A stretch of 64,000 nucleotides of DNA, taken from the NCBI RefSeq assembly GCF_047345415.1, contig NZ_JBLFEP010000002.1, forward strand, positions 868,001-932,000, read 5' to 3'. Below are positions 1-7,311 of this stretch, piece by piece. The stretch comes from Maribacter_C sp947494565. Lineage in GTDB: Bacteria > Bacteroidota > Bacteroidia > Flavobacteriales > Flavobacteriaceae. The translations under genes were made by a program, and so were the position numbers. Position 1 is the first letter of the stretch, and every line of letters begins with the position of its first letter. The notes below the pieces were generated by a model. The model was not told the DNA's origin. It saw only the letters and a program-made list of their open reading frames with translations, and did not search any database.

Positions 1-1
1 G

Positions 2-214
2 GCCGTGGGAGGGCTCCTTTCCCTATTCATTCCAATAATGAACGGCATGGTTACAGGAGATTGGGTTTGGGTTGCTCTAACCCAAGGGCAATGGCAGGTC
101 GCTTCAATTGATATCGTTTGGTTCTTTACGGGGATTACGGCAGTGATTATGGTTCCTATCCTATCAAAGGAAAGAAAACGTAAGAATATAGAAGTTCCAG
201 CAATATCATCTTAA
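2..214 (+). CDS. C-terminal fragment of a polytopic membrane protein, possibly MFS transporter
   Basis: An open frame runs in from the left edge and stops at 212-214, so only about 70 C-terminal residues are visible. They hold two hydrophobic segments (GGLLSLFIPIMNG and IVWFFTGITAVIMVPIL) and end in a short basic cytoplasmic tail (SKERKRK). That is the usual ending of a multi-pass transporter. A major-facilitator protein is the likeliest family, but no diagnostic motif is in view. The GTG at 5 should not be taken as a start, because the frame is open to the edge. A Fur-family gene follows 55 bases later on the same strand. Confidence 0.5.
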   Translation, partial: AVGGLLSLFIPIMNGMVTGDWVWVALTQGQWQVASIDIVWFFTGITAVIMVPILSKERKRKNIEVPAISS

Positions 215-269
215 ACAAGAGTATGACCAAAAATGTCCCTATCAAACTAATAATTTAAAAATATGTTTC

Positions 270-725
270 ATGGCCTGTATCAGTAGTTTCAAAATTATCA
301 AGGGAATATTCACCTCCTTTTTGGAAGAGAACGGACACCGAAAAACATCGGAACGTTACGCAATTTTAGAGGAAATTTATAATGCAGATGAGCATCTGGA
401 TATAGATGCGCTATACATTCTTATGAAGGATAAGAAGTATAGGGTAAGTCGCGCTACCTTGTATAATACGATGGATATTCTATTGGAATCCAAGTTGGTG
501 CGCAAGCATAAATTTGGAGATAAGGTTGCTCATTACGAAAAGTCTTTTTTTGATGGTAAGCATGACCATATCATCTTAACGGACACGGGTGAGATATTGG
601 AATTTTCCGATCCGAGGATTCAAGAAATAAAGCAGACTATTGAAGAGACTTTTGGGGTTGATATCGATGAACACTCCCTTTACTTTTACGCTACTCGGAA
701 TAACAACTCGATATCTAATCAGTAA
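270..725 (+). CDS. Fur-family transcriptional repressor
   Basis: This is a 151-residue DNA-binding regulator of the Fur/PerR/Zur superfamily, which normally represses metal-uptake or peroxide-response genes when loaded with metal. The N-terminal half has the Fur winged helix (ENGHRKTSERYAILEEIY, then RVSRATLYNTMDIL as recognition region). The C-terminal half has the hinge and metal-site segment HDHIILTDTGEILEF followed by the dimerisation helix DPRIQEIKQTIEE. No CxxC pairs are present, so the structural zinc site of many Fur proteins is missing, as is common in Bacteroidota members. The ATG at 270 is the first Met in frame, and the upstream region is short. Which metal it senses cannot be read from sequence. 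It may act on the metal-related operon far downstream, but nothing here shows that. Confidence 0.9.
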   Translation: MACISSFKIIKGIFTSFLEENGHRKTSERYAILEEIYNADEHLDIDALYILMKDKKYRVSRATLYNTMDILLESKLVRKHKFGDKVAHYEKSFFDGKHDHIILTDTGEILEFSDPRIQEIKQTIEETFGVDIDEHSLYFYATRNNNSISNQ

Positions 726-792
726 ATTTTATGGAATGCGCTTCAAATCTAAAATGGTTTCAATCGGATGCTATGTGATTCAAAACTTAAAA

Positions 793-1311
793 ATGAAGAA
801 GACTTTGTTATTTATTGGTTTGGTTATTTTGATTTTGAACTGTTCAGAAAGAGAGAATAGTTCTGAGTTGAAACCTTTGCTGATTGAACAATTGAAATAC
901 TCACACACTGATGAAAATTGGTTCGTTCCAACTAAAATCGCAGTAGCAGGACTTACTGCCGAGCAATCGAATTGGAAAGACAGCACGGAAAACCACTCCA
1001 TCGGAGAACTCGTTTCGCATCTGACATTTTGGAATGAAATGTTTCTTAAGGATATAAATGGAGAGGATTTTTCTGATTTCGATATGGATAATGAAATAAC
1101 TTTTAAAATATACTCGGAAAAGGAATGGAAAAACGCAATTACTAAATTGGACAGCGTTCAGACGGAATTTGAACGCATATTTGAAAATGCAAACGACAAA
1201 CAAATATCCAATCGGGCTTCAGACGTTTTGACTATGACCGCACATAATGCGTATCATACGGGACAAATAATCTATATTAGAAAACGTAATGGTTGGTGGA
1301 ATAGAAAATAA
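793..1311 (+). CDS. DinB-superfamily lipoprotein
   Basis: This 172-residue protein has a lipoprotein signal (MKKTLLFIGLVILILNC, lipobox Cys about residue 17) followed by a four-helix DinB-like domain. Visible DinB features are HSIGELVSHLTFWNEMF and the C-terminal helix TAHNAYHTGQIIYIRK, whose histidines match the usual metal-triad positions (H on helix 2 and the HxxxH of the last helix). DinB proteins are metal-binding bundles often used in thiol or stress chemistry; the substrate is unknown. The ATG at 793 was chosen over the longer frame because it gives a clean signal peptide. The longer start at 640 would run inside the Fur gene. Membrane anchoring of a DinB domain is unusual but recurs in this phylum. 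The 3' flank holds a perfect 12-base palindrome at 1327-1338 without a clear T-tract. Confidence 0.7.
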   Translation: MKKTLLFIGLVILILNCSERENSSELKPLLIEQLKYSHTDENWFVPTKIAVAGLTAEQSNWKDSTENHSIGELVSHLTFWNEMFLKDINGEDFSDFDMDNEITFKIYSEKEWKNAITKLDSVQTEFERIFENANDKQISNRASDVLTMTAHNAYHTGQIIYIRKRNGWWNRK

Positions 1312-1525
1312 AAAAGATGTGGCCAACCTTTTAAAAGGCTTGAATTTTGAGTCCCGTAAAGCGAACCTTTCTTAAAACACCTACCCATTTTCCTATTTAG
1401 TCCCTTTTTGTCGCTGTTGTATCGGTCTGGCCGAAGCGTCAAATCATCCAAAAGTTTCCGAATGATGGTAGCGTACGTTTGCGTTTATGAAACTGTTTTG
1501 GAGGTGTTCCCTTACTATCTGATGA

Positions 1526-1600
1526 CCAGTTATACACGCTGAGCAGCCATGTATATAATTTGCTATGTGAATAAAAACTAATTTATTACATTTAATGTAA
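1526..1600 (+). promoter_or_regulatory. Conserved upstream block, copy 1 (amidohydrolase operon)
   Basis: The 341-base gap before the amidohydrolase operon has no credible gene. It contains CCAGTTATACAC (1526-1537), then GCCAT exactly 20 bases after the start of that word, then TACATTTAAT (1587-1596). The same three words occur in the same order in front of the lipoprotein gene at 5544, with the first two at identical spacing. TTACAT-TTA-ATGTAA (1586-1600) is an inverted repeat and may be an operator. The repetition is seen directly; its regulatory meaning is inferred. Confidence 0.4.
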
Positions 1601-1652
1601 ATCGCTTATTACCAATACTTCCCCCAAGAATGTAACGTATAACTATTCTATT

Positions 1653-2966
1653 ATGGGGTACTACAGCATCTTTTCGAATTTATTTTTTATCCTGGTATTC
1701 GTTACCGGAATGGTTTCTCAACAAGACAAATCCCTTAAAACAGTTGACACCCAAGTGATTCATGCAGGTGCCCTGATCGCTGTTGAAAAAGGCCAGGTTA
1801 TCAATGACGTTGTTATCGTCATTGAAGGGAAGAAAATCGTAAAAATTGAAAAGGGCAGTGCAAAGACGAAATACAACCCTATCGTCGACTTATCCGAGTA
1901 CACGGTACTTCCCGGTTTGATCGACTGTCATTCGCACCTGACAAGCCCGTATTTCGACACCTCCATTGATGCTTATGAGATGGCCATCGCATCCTATGGT
2001 GTTTTAGGAACAGTATACGCTAAAAAAACGCTTGAAGCTGGTTTTACAAGCGTACGTGACGTCGGAGGTGTATTTTATAGTGATGTTGCCCTTCGTGATG
2101 CCATCCATAACGATTGGATTCCCGGCCCGCGCATGTATGTAAGCGGCAAGGCCTTAACGATGACAGGGGGACATGGTGCATGGGGCAATTGGTTGGCACC
2201 GCATATGAAGCTAGAGCCCAACCCCGGATTTCCGGCAGATGGTGAAGATGAAGTCAGAAAACAGACCAGGACCCTCATCAAAAATGGAGTTGACTTGATC
2301 AAAATTAATGCTACGGGTGGCTTTGGCACATCCAAATCAATTCCCGGGGCGGCATCCTTTACTATCGAAGAAATGAAGGCCGCGGTTCAAGAAGCAAATA
2401 AAAATGGCTTGAAAGTAGCTGCACATGCCCATGGCGCTGATGGTATTAAAAATGCTATAAAAGCCGGCGTGAATTCCATAGAACACGGCACTTTTTTAGA
2501 TGACGAATCCGTACAATCAATGAAAAACCAGAAGGTATTCCTGGTGATGGATTTATTGGCCGCCCACTATGAGCTTATTGAAAAAAACGACGATTTCAGT
2601 GACAAAAAAACAAACCTGAACAATCAAGAGATGTTTCAAAAGCTTTCGGGCAACTTCAACAAGGCATATACCCAAGGCGTGAAAATGGCCTTTGGAACCG
2701 ACTCGGGCATCTACCCACATGGAAGAAATGCGGAACAGTTCAATTTGATGGTCAAAGCAGGAATGAGTGAAATGGATGCCCTAAAATCTGCAACGATAAT
2801 TGCAGCGGAGCTTATCGGAATTGAAGACAAGACCGGAAGTATCGAAGAAGGAAAATGGGCCGACCTCATAGCCGTTAAGGGAAATCCACTGGAGGATATC
2901 TCGCTCTTGGAAGAAGTCGAATTCGTAATGAAAGAGGGGAAGATTTATAAATCACCTATACAATGA
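1653..2966 (+). CDS. Exported metal-dependent amidohydrolase (imidazolonepropionase/prolidase-like)
   Basis: This 437-residue amidohydrolase-superfamily enzyme hydrolyses C-N or related bonds in small molecules. An N-terminal hydrophobic segment (about residues 5-22, ending in MVSQQ) indicates export to the periplasm. Superfamily landmarks appear in order: the small beta-domain, GLIDCHSHLT (metal HxH, about residue 92), LIKINATGGFG (candidate carboxylated Lys), AAHAHGADGI (about 256), NSIEHGTF (about 276) and FGTDSGIYPHG (metal Asp, about 348), then a closing beta-domain with GSIEEGKWADLIAV. This arrangement fits the group annotated as imidazolonepropionase-like or Xaa-Pro dipeptidase. The substrate cannot be told from sequence. 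Its stop overlaps the next start by four bases (ATGA), so the genes are probably translationally coupled. It is the first gene of a three-gene run. Confidence 0.85.
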   Translation: MGYYSIFSNLFFILVFVTGMVSQQDKSLKTVDTQVIHAGALIAVEKGQVINDVVIVIEGKKIVKIEKGSAKTKYNPIVDLSEYTVLPGLIDCHSHLTSPYFDTSIDAYEMAIASYGVLGTVYAKKTLEAGFTSVRDVGGVFYSDVALRDAIHNDWIPGPRMYVSGKALTMTGGHGAWGNWLAPHMKLEPNPGFPADGEDEVRKQTRTLIKNGVDLIKINATGGFGTSKSIPGAASFTIEEMKAAVQEANKNGLKVAAHAHGADGIKNAIKAGVNSIEHGTFLDDESVQSMKNQKVFLVMDLLAAHYELIEKNDDFSDKKTNLNNQEMFQKLSGNFNKAYTQGVKMAFGTDSGIYPHGRNAEQFNLMVKAGMSEMDALKSATIIAAELIGIEDKTGSIEEGKWADLIAVKGNPLEDISLLEEVEFVMKEGKIYKSPIQ

Positions 2967-3745
2967 AAATACACCTTTCAGCTGTAGTATTGATAATGGT
3001 ATGCAAAACCAGTATTTGGATGGCATCCGCGCAAAATTCGATTACCCCAGATGCTATTGAAATCACGACCCAACTTACGTTTATCAAAGTCGAAGAAGCC
3101 GATACATCAAAGTTTGAGACTGCGCTGTCTCGTTTGGCCACATTGGCCCAAGAAAGCGAACTGCCAGAAGATTTTGATTGGTTGGTGTATGAATCCGATG
3201 AAAAAGAGTATTTGATTATAAGCTTTAGTAACGGCTTGGACGATGTGCTCAAGTTGGACGATTACCAAACTGCATTTCAGAAGCGCGACGAAAAAGTCGC
3301 CTTTGATGCTATTTTGAATTCCCTGAAAACTTGCCACTTCATAGTGACCAAAAACTTCTTGCAAGAAATGCTTTTGCCTTGGAGTACCGTAAAAGAAATA
3401 GCAACCTCAAAACATCCTTTGACAACTATGGTCGAGTATAAGGTATATCCGAACAATCGTGATAAATTCGATGACTACACCCGACAACTGGTAAAACTTT
3501 TAAAAGAAACGGAGTACCCCTATCCTCTTGAGGGTAATCGGGGTGCCTTTGGGGCATATAGCAGTCTATTTCATATTTGGTTTTATGATTCGGGCATGAA
3601 TGAAGGCATTTATGAAAATATCGAAAAATGGATGACTAAAAAGGGAAAGTCCAACGAATATGAAAGCATTGGAAAATCCATTGCGAAAGTGGTCATTTCC
3701 CAAAAAGAGTACCATCTGGTATACCATCCGAAAATGAGTTATTGA
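2963..3745 (+). CDS. Exported protein of unknown function with two similar halves
   Basis: I do not recognise this 260-residue protein. It starts with a signal peptide (MKIHLSAVVLIMVCKTSIWMASAQ), so the mature part is periplasmic. Two segments look like alpha+beta barrel halves of the ABM/NIPSNAP kind: about residues 33-90 (QLTFIKVEEADTSKFETAL, then a Trp/Tyr-rich strand) and about 150-255 (VEYKVYPNNRDKFDDYTRQL, then FHIWFYDSG). This is a fold guess only. It sits between two amidohydrolase genes, overlapping the first by four bases and ending 11 bases before the ATG of the second, so all three are probably one transcript. It could bind or process the product of the flanking hydrolases. Confidence 0.6.
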   Translation: MKIHLSAVVLIMVCKTSIWMASAQNSITPDAIEITTQLTFIKVEEADTSKFETALSRLATLAQESELPEDFDWLVYESDEKEYLIISFSNGLDDVLKLDDYQTAFQKRDEKVAFDAILNSLKTCHFIVTKNFLQEMLLPWSTVKEIATSKHPLTTMVEYKVYPNNRDKFDDYTRQLVKLLKETEYPYPLEGNRGAFGAYSSLFHIWFYDSGMNEGIYENIEKWMTKKGKSNEYESIGKSIAKVVISQKEYHLVYHPKMSY

Positions 3746-3756
3746 AAATCATAAAT

Positions 3757-5139
3757 ATGAGAACACTTTTAAGAATAGGAGCTTTTATGCTTCTGATAAC
3801 GTCTTTTGTTGTTGGAACTACCTGTAAAGAGGCACAGGACGAAAGGTCAAACTATGACCTGATCATCTCCAAAGTCAACCTGATCGATGGCACGGGGAAA
3901 GACCTACAAGAAAATGTGAATGTCTATATCAAGGATTCCAAAATCTCAAAAATAGATACGGGCGCTATCGAATCAAATGAGCTAAAGAACGTAATCAATG
4001 GAGCGGGCAAATATCTTATCCCTGGCTTATTTGACTGTCACGCACATACCTCTTCCGAACCATCCTATATAGCTAAATTCGTCCATTTTGGTGTGACCTC
4101 TATTTTCATCCCCGGGGGGAGTCGAAGCACCAATGCGTTTTACAAGAAAATGCGTGCTATGGGAAATCAAGATTCCATTCCAGCTCCCAGGACATTCCAC
4201 ACAAGCCAACACTTTACCATGGAAGGTCGGCATCCGGTCAAAACCTATAGTTCGTCAAATTGGGTCGAAGGGGAAACGGTGTATTTATTGCGAGAGGTTG
4301 ACGAAATAGCGGGCCTAGTCAAACAAATGGCCCAACAACCCATTCTAGGGATCAAGTTAACCATTGAAGACGGCCCACATCCGCCCGTGGTAGAACGCAT
4401 GCCACAAGCTTTTGTAGATCAGGTGCAAAAGGAAGCAGAAAAAAATAATCTTGAGGTCTATGCACACATAAGTGACAATGTAGAATTGGAAATGGCCGTA
4501 AAAGCCAATATCAATAATCTGGTACATTTTACTGGGGTCGACCTTGACTTTGTTCGCGACAGCAGCCTTGTGTCAAAAATATACAAGGATAGTATCAATT
4601 GGGTGACCACTTTAATGCTTGACAAGAGTTTTCTGTACCCGCTGCACCCCGAATGGGCGGAAGATCCACACATTCAAGATTTGTATCGGTCGGAGACTTT
4701 TGAAGCTCTCAACGATTCAAGCTATGTTTTTCGCGCCAACGATTACATCACTTTTATGAAGGACTATTTGAATACCGATACCCTGACCTTGAAAGACGCC
4801 GTTCAATTTCAGGTAGACGATATCAAGGTGCTGATGCAAAATGGGGTCAACATGGTACTGGGAACGGACACGGGCAACACATTTATTCTTCAAGGATATA
4901 GTTTACATGAAGAAATGCAACTCTTGGAATTAGGGGGTATGCCTCCTCTGGACATCATCAAAATGGGCACCTTAAATGCTGCTAAAATGATGAAAGCCGA
5001 AGACCGTCTAGGCTCTATCGAAGTAGGTAAATTGGCCGATATGGTCCTTTTGGACGCGAACCCCTTAGTGTCCATTACGAATACCTTAAAAATAAATAGC
5101 GTGTTTAAAAATGGTCAAGCCCAAACTCGGATCGAATGA
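3757..5139 (+). CDS. Lipoprotein amidohydrolase
   Basis: This is a second amidohydrolase of about 460 residues, clearly distinct from the one at 1653. The ATG at 3757 gives a lipoprotein signal (MRTLLRIGAFMLLITSFVVG, then TTC), better than the TTG start 15 bases upstream. Landmarks are NLIDGTGKD, GLFDCHAHTSSEP (metal HxH, about residue 94), LGIKLTIEDGP (candidate bridging Lys), YAHISDNVE (about 235), NNLVHFTG, and VLGTDTGN (about 370), then GSIEVGKLADMVLLDANP. The enzyme would be anchored to the envelope and act on a small cyclic amide, dipeptide or lactone; the substrate is unknown. Pairing with 1653 suggests two steps on related compounds, or two chemically different substrates from one source. 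Confidence 0.82.
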   Translation: MRTLLRIGAFMLLITSFVVGTTCKEAQDERSNYDLIISKVNLIDGTGKDLQENVNVYIKDSKISKIDTGAIESNELKNVINGAGKYLIPGLFDCHAHTSSEPSYIAKFVHFGVTSIFIPGGSRSTNAFYKKMRAMGNQDSIPAPRTFHTSQHFTMEGRHPVKTYSSSNWVEGETVYLLREVDEIAGLVKQMAQQPILGIKLTIEDGPHPPVVERMPQAFVDQVQKEAEKNNLEVYAHISDNVELEMAVKANINNLVHFTGVDLDFVRDSSLVSKIYKDSINWVTTLMLDKSFLYPLHPEWAEDPHIQDLYRSETFEALNDSSYVFRANDYITFMKDYLNTDTLTLKDAVQFQVDDIKVLMQNGVNMVLGTDTGNTFILQGYSLHEEMQLLELGGMPPLDIIKMGTLNAAKMMKAEDRLGSIEVGKLADMVLLDANPLVSITNTLKINSVFKNGQAQTRIE

Positions 5140-5543
5140 CGAATGGAAGGTCTTCGACAACTTTGAAAAGCATACGAATCAAGTTCGGTAAACGGAACAA
5201 TTTACCGCCCCAAGTTTAACTTCTTAAGGTTCAATTAAACGTATGACCACTTCATTGTACAAATGCAATTGATCCCGTGGGGGCCATTCCTATCCGCGTG
5301 CCAAACTATTTGAGAGCCATTGGGGGGTGAAGTCCCATCAAACCGATGACTTTCTTGTAGCACTTTAAAGCGCATTGCTATTCCCGTTCAAGAAAAAAGC
5401 CAAGGAAAAGATTGGGTAAATTACCGTTCAATTATGCAGCCAGTTATACACTTTCTGAAGCCATTCATACAATAATATATTGTTAATCAAATATTTACAT
5501 TTAATTTGACACAGCTTTTATGGGAATATAAAACTTGGATCAA
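5140..5543 (+). other. Intergenic region with conserved upstream block, copy 2
   Basis: About 400 bases without a gene. Near its right end are CCAGTTATACAC (5440-5451), GCCAT (5460-5464) and TACATTTAAT (5496-5505), matching the block at 1526-1600. A Bacteroidota-type promoter is possible around 5479-5508 (TTG, 18-19 bases, then TTAATTTG, one mismatch to TAnnTTTG). I see nothing else convincing in the left two thirds. Confidence 0.35.
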
Positions 5544-5954
5544 ATGGAATGGAAAACGAACTCTATATCAAAAATCCCCTTTCTTTTGATAGCGATTATG
5601 TGCGTGACGTGTTCATCGTCGGATGATGGCGCCATAGAAGAACCTCAGAGCGGGGAAATCGATCAAGCTCTTGTAGGCACTTGGATAGGCACTATTGACG
5701 GCGGTCTTGGCGAGGCTGAGATTGTCATTGATCTAAAAAGTGACGGAACCATGTCCGGTGAAGGAGCCGATTCCCCATATTGCCCATTGAACGCGAAATG
5801 GGAAGTGAAAGAATCTTCTTTTATAGCAAAAGGAAATGATACCTGTGATGGCACCGCTGTCACATTAACTGCGCCCTATTCCCAAACGGAATTAAAAGGG
5901 AGATGGAATGCGTCGAGCGGAAATACAGGTACTTTTTCAGTAAAAAAGGAATAG
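5544..5954 (+). CDS. Small lipoprotein of unknown function
   Basis: This 136-residue protein has a lipoprotein signal (hydrophobic FLLIAIMCVTC, then SSSDDGAIEEP). After an acidic linker comes a small beta-rich domain: LVGTWIGTIDGGLGEAEI, DLKSDGTMSGEG, AKWEVKESSFIAKG, GRWNASSGNTGTFSVKKE. The alternating 'GTW...G...W' pattern resembles lipocalin-like small domains found across Flavobacteria, but I cannot assign a family. The ATG at 5544 was preferred to the TTG at 5535; both keep the signal. It is monocistronic or first in a run with the metallo-hydrolase that starts 94 bases downstream. Its upstream region shares words with that of the amidohydrolase operon, suggesting common control. Confidence 0.6.
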   Translation: MEWKTNSISKIPFLLIAIMCVTCSSSDDGAIEEPQSGEIDQALVGTWIGTIDGGLGEAEIVIDLKSDGTMSGEGADSPYCPLNAKWEVKESSFIAKGNDTCDGTAVTLTAPYSQTELKGRWNASSGNTGTFSVKKE

Positions 5955-6048
5955 CACTCGGCGATTGCCCATTCCCGATTCTTTCCTAAATTCGAGAAAG
6001 TTTGGAAGGGTCCCTCAAAAAAATAAAACCAAACACAGATGCTATCCG

Positions 6049-6927
6049 ATGGTATTTAAGTTGACGTTAAACCTTATCGTATTCCTATCGTGTCTTTTCG
6101 TGCTTCAATCTGGCAGTCCTGAATATGATAAATTAGCTGACGACCAAAAGAGTACAAACCAAAAATTAGATTCAAGTAGAAATGCATATCGTGATAGTTT
6201 AAAGATTTCCTATATCGGTAATATGGGGGTATTGATAGGTTGTGATGATCGGCACATTCTCATTGATGCGCTACACAAAAAGTATAAACCAGACTATGTA
6301 TTTCCTTCCAAAGGCACTGTGCAAAAATTGATAAATGGAGATTCAGGTATTGACATTGCTCTAGTAACGCATCATCATAAAGACCATTTTGATGCAGTGT
6401 TGGTCAGTGACTATTTGAAGGAAAATGATAGATCAATCGTGCTAGGTTCTCCGCAAGTGACAGAAGCAATTGCCCCAAATTCCAAGGAGATATCATTTTC
6501 GAATAGAATAAAGGAAATCGCCTATGATGGGGAAATGCATACGATACTACATGATGAAATAGAAATACGAGCCTTCAAATGCCCTCATGTAAATGCTACG
6601 CGACACCGTTCAGTTCAAAATATTGCCTACATCATTAAAATCAAGGGGTATTCGGTATTGCATGTCGGGGATACCAATTGGGATACCGCTAGATCAAGTT
6701 TTAAAGCTCAAAATGTAATCGATGAAAAATTTGATGCCGTGGTACTTCCGTATTGGATGCTACTCGATAAAAGTTCACAAAAGGAAGTTTTAGAATCCTT
6801 GACAACAAAACAAATCATAGCAACGCATATTCCCCCATTTCTTGACGACGCAGAGAAGAAAGCTCTATTGGCCAATCATGCCAATATCGTTTTATTTGAC
6901 GTTCTAGGTAAGCAAATTACGCTCTGA
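6049..6927 (+). CDS. Exported metallo-beta-lactamase-fold hydrolase (UlaG/L-ascorbate lactonase-like)
   Basis: This 292-residue MBL-fold protein has an N-terminal signal segment (LTLNLIVFLSCLFVLQ). The metal motif THHHKDHFDA (about residue 107) supplies HxHxDH. NATRHRSVQNIAYII holds a candidate metal His, HVGDTNWD (about 205) carries the bridging Asp, and ATHIPP (about 259) the last His. The pattern YIGNMGVLIGCDDRHILIDAL at the N terminus is typical of the UlaG/YycJ-like branch, in which MBL domains hydrolyse lactones or phosphoesters. The ATG at 6049 begins a normal signal peptide; the longer frame from 5965 would add a basic extension before it. The substrate is not predictable. It follows a lipoprotein gene on the same strand and is followed by a long gap. 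Confidence 0.75.
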   Translation: MVFKLTLNLIVFLSCLFVLQSGSPEYDKLADDQKSTNQKLDSSRNAYRDSLKISYIGNMGVLIGCDDRHILIDALHKKYKPDYVFPSKGTVQKLINGDSGIDIALVTHHHKDHFDAVLVSDYLKENDRSIVLGSPQVTEAIAPNSKEISFSNRIKEIAYDGEMHTILHDEIEIRAFKCPHVNATRHRSVQNIAYIIKIKGYSVLHVGDTNWDTARSSFKAQNVIDEKFDAVVLPYWMLLDKSSQKEVLESLTTKQIIATHIPPFLDDAEKKALLANHANIVLFDVLGKQITL

Positions 6928-7311
6928 ACAGTCTTGATCACAACACAGTGACAGTAAACGTCGGCATACATTTGAGCTAATAGTAATGAAAAAATTGGTG
7001 ACACGGTCCGATGTTGTTCGAATCACAAAGTGTAATCAGGATAGCAATTGCCAGCTTGACTAATGATAAAGGCCTGAAGGAAGTGTCCTAGTTCGCGTCA
7101 GGGTTATGGATAAAATGATACGTTCAAAAGTTCAGTCTTAAATTTAATTAGAGAAAAGATACAATCGTTTTTCTTTTGGCCTTGAAGATAGATTCAAGTA
7201 ATTGAGCCAGCCGCGCTGTTGTTCCAATAGCATACAGGGCATAGGTTTTTCTTTTTCGAAATTTATCGGCTAAATAAGTATCTTTAGGGTAACAACCATC
7301 CAGTTTCGAGC
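6928..7311 (+). other. Intergenic region, nothing recognised
   Basis: 384 bases between the metallo-hydrolase and the sigma-54 activator. I see no gene, tRNA, terminator or clear promoter here. It should contain the promoter of the activator gene. The reverse-strand open frame at 7148-7342 runs into the activator and has no recognisable content. Confidence 0.5.

Noticed and set aside
640..792. Long N-terminal extension of the DinB-like protein
   Set aside because: It would overlap the end of the Fur gene and place the signal peptide in the middle of the protein; ATG 793 is a better start.
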